From contig CP136069.1 in the NCBI GenBank assembly GCA_032622095.1, positions 120,642,126-120,706,125 on the forward strand: 64,000 nt of DNA. Reading direction: 5' to 3'. The position numbers were made by a program, and so were the translations under genes. The DNA is from Siphonodentalium dalli. Its lineage: Eukaryota > Mollusca > Scaphopoda > Gadilida > Siphonodentaliidae. Position 1 is the first letter of the stretch, and every line of letters begins with the position of its first letter. The notes under the pieces were generated by a model that was not told where the DNA came from, searched no databases, and saw only the letters and a program-made list of their open reading frames with translations. Positions 57,860-64,000 of the stretch are shown piece by piece.

Positions 57860-59470
57860 TCATATTTTTTCGAAAAGCACACCACGTTAGTCATATGACA
57901 AGCTCTGCTGTGGTGAATGGAAGTGGTGCGATTGGTTCGAAGTTCCGGTTTCCAAGGCAACGGAAGTTTTTTAAAGAGGAAAATGGGGAGAGCTGGTTTT
58001 CAACATCACCAAGCTGGTTGGAGTAAAGTTTGTTCGTACAAATGCATACTACTACTAATGGCCCACACAACTGGTTCATCTCAAACACATGCAAAGGTCA
58101 AGGTCGCCAGAAAAGGTCAAGATCATTGAGAAAATCACCCAAACCTCTTCATATGTTAATATGCGACTTTCTATTTCTGCCTATGTGATGTGATATTTTC
58201 ACAGATATGATCAACATTTATCCGAGACAAATTAACACACGAATACCCTAGTCAAAATAATATATCACATCATAGTGATTGCATGTTCCATACAATTTGA
58301 ATATGTTGGAGGCATTTTCAAATTAGGCTCCATTTGTTCATATTAGCAACTACCCCATTTCATCTAGGAAAAGAGGCAACTGACAGAAAACGTTTGTACC
58401 AACACGAACACGAAGCTGTAGTGATGGTCATATGTTTTTGAACAACTGAAGACATTAGCCTTATAATTAGGCTAAATCAAGTGCTCAAAAGTACTGCGAT
58501 TAACCTTAGCTTTGTGTTTCCATGGCAGCCGAAGACATTTTAAGAGGATAATGAAAATCAACAGTTTTATGACAGAATAACCTAGTTTGAGGGATATGTG
58601 TTCATGTAAATGCACATTGCTATCAATGGTCCATAAATGGGTACAGTTGGAATCCACGCAAGGGTCAAGGTCACATGATAAGATCCTGAAAATGTTCATA
58701 TGTGACATAACATTTCCGCCTATCTGTTAAGTGAAATTTTCACTGATACATGTATGAGCAACATTTATCCGACAGAAAGTAACCCTCGAATATTCCTTGT
58801 CAAAATAATTTATCACACCATAGTGATTGTTGTATGTATAGATGATGCATGTTCTGGTCAATTTGAATATGTTGAGCTTGTGGGCATTTTCAAATTAGGT
58901 TCATTTTCCCATGTTGGCAACTATTCATTTTCATATAGGAAATGTTTGTACCAAACACGCTTACTGTACATATGGGGTGGCAATATGTTTCGAACAACAC
59001 TAACCTGGTCTGAACTACATGTGTTCTTGTAAATGCAAATTACTATCAATGACCCACAAAATTGGTACACGTGGAACAAATACAATGATTAATTTCACGC
59101 CAAAGGTAAAGGTCATCGAGAAAATCACCCCAACATGTCCATATTTTAATATGCGACATAATAGTTTTGCTTATGTGATGTGATAATTTCATAGATAAGA
59201 TCAACTCTTATCCAACATAAATTAGCCCACGAGTAGCCTTGTTAAAGTAATGTAGCCTCATCACAGTAATTGCTTCTGGTAATTGATGCATGTTCCGGAC
59301 AATAAATAAACTAATCGAGGCATTGTAAAATTAGTTTCCATTTACCGATATTAGAAATTACCCCATAAAATCTAGCAAACGAGGCAGTAACATAAAAGGT
59401 CCGTATTGTCCACTGCACAGCTTAAATTATCATTCGAAAAGCACAAACCATTTAGCCTTTAGCTAGAAAT
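57860..59470. repeat. Diverged ~420-570-bp tandem repeat, three units
   Basis: The series 'TTCGAAAAGCACA', 'GTTTCCA(A/T)GG', 'TTGTAAATGCA'-type, 'CAAAGGTCAAGGTC', 'TATGTGATGTGATA', 'CAACATTTATCCGA', 'CAAAATAATTTATCACA' and 'GGCATTTTCAAATTAG' is repeated from about 57930, 58500 and 59000. The frames found inside are artefacts. Confidence 0.75.
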
Positions 59471-59674
59471 TTGCGTTTCTATGGAACCGGGACACTCACA
59501 ATCGCATTGGGTAAAATTAGCATGGACCCAAACATTCGATCTCACTGTGTTCTGGTCCCCTGGTATAGCATACGTGCAAATGGTAGCATTATGGTGTCAA
59601 ATTGGATGAGTTATCTTTGGACGTATACTTTTTTTGTATTGATTATTAAGCTTATATAACAATAGTAATGTTGA

Positions 59675-60260
59675 TCTAATATATATTTTGGAACTTCTGC
59701 ATGTCTGTTTGTTTGTTGTTTGTTTGTTAACTATGGCCGGGAAAACGGCCGGGCGGATTTAGCCCAAACTTCCTATCTAATGGTAAAATCACAGATGGAA
59801 TGTCATCGCACCGCTTCTGAGAACGTCAGAGCACTCATTCTCCAATCACCCACCACCGCAATGGGAAGTTCATGGGTTAATCGCTGATAGTTAAAGAGCG
59901 TTCGTATCCGCAGTGTCGTTGATAAAGAGCGTGTGTGTGTGTCAAGACATGATCGTGTTGTGTCTGTGTACAGACACGAGCGTGTTGTGCGATTCTGTGT
60001 TCGTACTTAGGGGTTCCTGGGAATGGGGGAGATTTTCATCGTGTCAGTTTTTCCGCCCGTGGTGACCTCCACCTTGAAACGGGTACCCACAAATGATCTA
60101 ATATATATTTTGGGACTTCTGTATGTTTGTTTGTCTGTTAGCTATGGCCGGGAAAACTGCTGGACGGATTTCGACGAAATTTGATACCTACAGGTATCAA
60201 AATGTTATCAAAATGGTCAATTCAAGGTCAAAGCCCGGACGAAGTCGGGTCACCTGCTAG
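59675..60260 (+). mobile_element. Helitron-like non-autonomous element with two 5' termini
   Basis: Two copies of a 5' end, TCTAATATATATTTTGG, occur at 59675 and 60097, both preceded by A and both followed within ~60 bp by CTATGGCCGGGAAAAC. The right end has a short GC stem (CCCGGAC, GAA, GTCGGG), eight bases, then CTAG at 60257-60260 followed by T. TC at the 5' end, a subterminal hairpin, CTAG at the 3' end and insertion between A and T are Helitron hallmarks. The second 5' end defines a 164-bp minimal element. No Rep/helicase sequence is present. Confidence 0.6.
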
Positions 60261-60615
60261 TGTTATATAAACGTGGTGATGTTGTACATGAGTGGCATAA
60301 TTATGTTGTTCAATAAAGGCTATATGATTATACAGGCTGTATAAGTATGTCTCGCCCGCACGCCAATAACGTTGCATGCGCATGGAGGGTCACTCTCACC
60401 CATGCACCCAAAACCACTGGTACACAGGGTATGCTATCGGCGATGACGCAGTTGTGTAAAATGTGCAGCCAATACGCCAAGGATTATATAGCAAACAATA
60501 TGTAATCGGGGTTCACGATTAGATGAATATTGACATATAATCGCGACCACAGGATGCACGCGATGTTTCCATTGAACATCAGAATATTGTATATCATATA
60601 TTCCCATATCCCATA
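60261..60615. other. No feature seen
   Basis: AT-rich spacer without recognisable repeats or genes. Confidence 0.5.
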
Positions 60616-61264
60616 AGGTGACACTCCACAGTTTCGAATGATCAGTAGGGGTGATTTTATAGATATAAAGTGCTAGTGGTTTCTGGCACCATTAATGTGG
60701 TATGTATATTAAGACAAGGTGGGATATGAATTTGTGTAAGTTTAGAAGGTGTTCTCGACTGATGAAAAAATTAAGTGCAAGTGACCTTGACCCCACCCAT
60801 AGACAGCAGTAGCGTTTTCTGCGAAACAGTGGCTCTAGATACTGGGTCAATTTTTTAGCACCCAAAATTTGTCATCTGCATTAAAAATTGATTTTATGGA
60901 AAATTTAACGGCGAAAGTTTGAAATTTTTTCACATTGATGTTGGAAGCCAGAGGCCTCTAAACCAACATAGGTGACCATGCTTGAAAAAATCTGGTATTC
61001 GTGCCTCTTGGGTATGAAAATTCAATATTTTGGTCATTTTTTGAATAAAAATCACATTTTCGATCAAAAGATCAAGGGCCATAACTCTTGATAGCCCATA
61101 TATTATGGAAATTATGTATCAAATTCTGAATGCCTATTCTGTACTAATTTCAGGCATATATATATTGTCTATATGGTTTGGGATCATAATCCAGATAAAT
61201 TTCAATGAATCTATGGGCCCCCTATTTATGGGCCCATACCTGTTGAAACTGTGGAGTGTCACCT
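60616..61264. mobile_element. 649-bp TA-flanked MITE, copy 1
   Basis: Perfect inverted ends AGGTGACACTCCACAGTTTC, flanked by TA on both sides (60614-60615 and 61265-61266), as for Tc1/mariner-type elements. No coding frame. Almost identical to the copy at 62089. Confidence 0.92.
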
Positions 61265-62088
61265 TAAAGACCAGCAAATAGCACCATTATCATCTGTCAA
61301 CTTGACATATATTTACATTGAAAATCATTTTTAGCAAATCTGCTCAGTTAGAAGGAACATTTTATGTTAAATACACCATTCTTTTATGGATATTCCAATA
61401 CAGGTGGCCTTTAGACATATAAATTGGTGGGGATATGTAGTCTTGGAGCAGGGGGGGGTGGTTCATGTGTATTGTTATTGATGATTTTTTAGATGATGGG
61501 TACTTCTTCATGACATCATGCTCCTTGAATCTTAGCTGAAAAGGCTGACATTGACATTACACAGTATACTAAAAGATTAGATATTCAGTCTTTCTTATTC
61601 ACAAGTGTGAAATATAATAATTCAGGTTTCCCTGGACATATTTCACTTGACAACATATTGTTCATGTGATGTCATAACCGTGTATAGCTTTCCCTTAATG
61701 CTAAATAAGACTTGGAATTGTTTAACCCATGGTTTTGGGAGAGTATTAAAGATAGTAGTTGCATGAAATATTATGTTTTATTTTGATATCTGAGGAAAAT
61801 ATGCATCTCATAATATATTTTATACAACATTTTATCATTTCAGACATTTTTCAAGCTATAAATGATGGTTGAATATATACATTTTGTCACTACGTCAAGC
61901 ATAACGTCACTGGGTTCTGAAAGACCCAAAAGAGGTGAAATCATGGGGGTGCATGTAAATCCCCACCCAATCTTGCTGCCTGTGATTGCAATAACGCATG
62001 GGGTGTAATATATCATTTTAAGCGGTATAATGCAGAGAATATGGAGGTGTGGTCCCTATTAAAGATTAGTGAAATTGCATTCCTCTTA
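61265..62088. other. Spacer between two MITE copies
   Basis: About 0.8 kb of AT-rich sequence with no supportable gene or repeat. Confidence 0.5.
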
Positions 62089-62737
62089 AGGTGACACTCC
62101 ACAGTTTCGAATGATCAGTAGGGGTGATTTTATAGATATAAAGTGCTAGTGGTTTCTGGCACCATTAATGTGGTATGTATATTAAGACAAGGTGGGATAT
62201 GAATTTGTGTAATTTTAGAAGGTGTTCTCGACTGATGAAAAAATTAAGTGCAAGTGACCTTGACCCCACCCATAGACAGCAGTAGCGTTTTCTGCGAAAC
62301 AGTGGCTCTAGATACTGGGTCAATTTTTTAGCACCCAAAATTTGTCATCTGCATTAAAAATTGATTTTCTGGAAAATTTAACGGCGAAAGTTTGAAATTT
62401 TTTCACATTGATGTTGGAAGCCAGAGGCCTCTAAACCAACATAGGTGACCATGCTTGAAAAAATCTGGTATTCGTGCCTCTTGGGTATGAAAATTCAATA
62501 TTTTGGTCATTTTTTGAATAAAAATCACATTTTCGATCAAAAGATCAAGGGCCATAACTCTTGATAGCCCATATATTATGGAAATTATGTATCAAATTCT
62601 GAATGCCTATTCTGTACTAATTTCAGGCATATATATATTGTCTATATGGTTTGGGATCATAATCCAGATAAATTTCAATGAATCTATGGGCCCCCTATTT
62701 ATGGGCCCATACCTGTTGAAACTGTGGAGTGTCACCT
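62089..62737. mobile_element. 649-bp TA-flanked MITE, copy 2
   Basis: Same length and ends as copy 1, with very few substitutions (for example TGTAATTTT against TGTAAGTTT, and TTTTCTGG against TTTTATGG). Left flank TA (62087-62088); right flank reads AA, probably a point change. Confidence 0.92.
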
Positions 62738-63002
62738 AATATGCCAACTATAGCGAATAATCGAGATATGAAATTCAACGAAAAAGCGAAATAGGAAAAT
62801 ACAGCGAAATAGCGGAATAAAAAAATGCAGCGAAATTTAGAAATAGGTAATTATTATTATTGACGAAATAACGGAGATATTTGAAGAAGAGTTTTTAACC
62901 AAATAACGGATATATTTGAAAAAGTGTTCTAAAGTGCGAAATTATTCTTATTAACGTAATAACGGAGATATTTGAAGAAGCGTTTTTAACGAAATAACGG
63001 AG
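62738..63002. repeat. AACGGAGATATTTGAAGAAG minisatellite
   Basis: From about 62855, units of ~38-45 bp with ATAACGGAGATATTTGAA(G/A)AAG and GTTTTTAAC recur three to four times. Before it, short AGCGAAATAG words recur. Confidence 0.75.

Positions 63003-63034
<32 letters not shown>
63003..63034. repeat. AAT microsatellite
   Basis: About ten tandem AAT units. Confidence 0.95.
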
Positions 63035-63619
63035 TTCACCAGAGTTGATAAATTGTGGAGTTGCAATTTCTCATACATTTCATTATTCATTATTTCATTA
63101 TTTCAATATTTCGTCAAAATATATTATTTATAGAGTTATCACCCTTCAGATTAAATATGATGATGTATACTCAATCGAAACCACCCGTGCCACCTGTGGT
63201 CCGATCATATGCCAATAGCCATCTAATCGTGAACCACGATTAACTATCTTTTGGTACTCACGTGTGCGTATTTGGTGAAAATATGTTACTGAAAGTCGAT
63301 TTTTTTAAGCTTGACAGATATATAGCTCTACCTATATGTGGTCGCATCTGATACTGATATAATCATATCCCAACTTTCTAAGTCTTAAATCGATCGCGTC
63401 AAATAAACACGTGGACTGATTAGAAGAACAGCCCGCGCCTGTACGAGTTTGTCAACAACATTACTCCCGGGCAGTCCATCTGAAATTATATTCGCAAAGG
63501 TAAGTATAGTTGAGCAAGCTATATTCGTTCCCACACCACCTGTTTCTGTTCCGATCTCTAGGAAATGTTATGCATGATTATATTGTTCCGATCGGTTTTT
63601 AGTCTATATAGCCTACATA
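63035..63619. other. No feature seen
   Basis: A 62-codon plus frame at 63055-63243 lacks any motif. GTTCCGATC words recur near 63549 and 63585. Confidence 0.5.
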
Positions 63620-63864
63620 CACTCTAAATCGCGTTGGGTAAATTTAACCCAATGTTGGGCAATGTTTTACTCAACACAGGGTAACAATTTACCCAATATT
63701 AACTTCCCTTCTGCTTTGGGCGATTTTTTTTTACCAAAGTGGTATATTGTTACCCTGCGTCGAGTAAAAACATTGTCCAACATTGGGTAAAATTTCAATA
63801 AAGTTCGCGTGGTGTTATTTGCACTATTGTGTTGGGTAGAATTTTACCCAACGTGATTTAGAGA
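63620..63864. mobile_element. 245-bp TA-flanked MITE with TTGGGTAAA inverted repeats
   Basis: The ends read C(A)CTCTAAATC and GATTTAGAG(A), extended by inverted CGTTGGGTAAA...TTTACCCAACG. TA flanks are at 63618-63619 and 63865-63866. The interior repeats AACCCAATGTTGGGCAA and TGTCCAACATTGGGTAA in opposite orientation. The form matches common Tc1/mariner-type MITEs. Confidence 0.75.
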
Positions 63865-63865
63865 T

Positions 63866-64000
63866 ATCCTCATAAATTTGGAGATATATTCAAATAGCTG
63901 AGTTGAATAGATCTCCAAATCTATTTAGAGAGCTCTTCAAATCGTTTAAATATTGAGGATTTTAAATCATTGGAAGATATCTCTAAATATTTGGAGATAT
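63866..64000. repeat. GGAGATAT-rich inverted words at window end
   Basis: AATTTGGAGATATATTC, GATCTCCAAATCT, AGATATCTCTAAATATTTGG and GGAGATAT alternate in both orientations. Probably the start of another palindromic repeat cut by the window end. Confidence 0.5.

Noticed and set aside
57891-58129. Overlapping plus and minus frames as a host gene exon
   Set aside because: They fall in the first unit of the diverged tandem repeat and are not kept open in the other two units.
1-64000. tRNA, rRNA or tRNA-derived SINE
   Set aside because: No paired A-box and B-box at proper spacing and no rRNA core sequence was recognised by eye.

Overview
The window looks like intergenic or heterochromatic DNA from a metazoan, probably a marine invertebrate such as a mollusc or lancelet. 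The reasons are AT-rich non-coding sequence, two unrelated decayed LINE retrotransposons, many kinds of DNA-transposon debris, a long satellite array, frequent poly-C/poly-G tracts and one 100-base assembly gap. The species cannot be fixed from the sequence. I see no intact host gene, no RNA gene and no CRISPR. Nearly all long open frames are frames through repeats. The only recognisable protein-coding sequence is transposon-derived and broken.

Layout. 0-8.3 kb: degenerate short tandem repeats, a near-perfect hairpin (2987-3116), the gap (3813-3912) beside a ~150-bp tandem repeat, and a dispersed repeat here called family A. 8.29-9.85 kb: a foldback-like element (FB1) whose inverted arms are a ~16-18-bp minisatellite, bounded by an 8-bp target duplication. 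10-15.3 kb: sparse sequence, then two short tandem arrays. 15.3-32.1 kb: an ~819-bp satellite of about 21 monomers with an 8-monomer, ~6.44-kb higher-order unit present twice. 32.1-34.1 kb: palindrome-rich short repeats.

35.3-43.35 kb holds one L1/Tx1-like LINE (LINE-A, minus strand), cut by a piggyBac-like insert with TTAA duplications and by a PIF/Harbinger-like insert with TTA duplications. The second insert itself contains a TA-flanked element. 44.45-49.29 kb holds a second LINE (LINE-B, CR1/Jockey-like, minus strand), cut by a 511-bp ATT-flanked MITE and by a ~1.3-kb insert that contains a long AT-rich hairpin. Removing several of these inserts rejoins the LINE reading frame, which supports the exact boundaries.

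49.3-56.6 kb is a mosaic of dispersed families A and B, a recent 1,584-bp tandem duplication, a Mutator-type MITE with a 9-10-bp duplication, and a second foldback-like element (FB2, 53731-55542). FB2 has an 8-bp duplication and carries a remnant of a Mutator-like (MULE) transposase. 57.9-64 kb has a diverged ~0.5-kb tandem repeat, a Helitron-like end with two 5' termini, two almost identical 649-bp TA-flanked MITEs, an AAT microsatellite and a last 245-bp MITE.

The strongest candidate for something new is the foldback/MULE group: two foldback elements with minisatellite arms and 8-bp duplications, one with a MULE transposase remnant. A GGTACC/CAACTG motif also recurs in a Mutator-type MITE and, in inverted pairs, in the 819-bp satellite.
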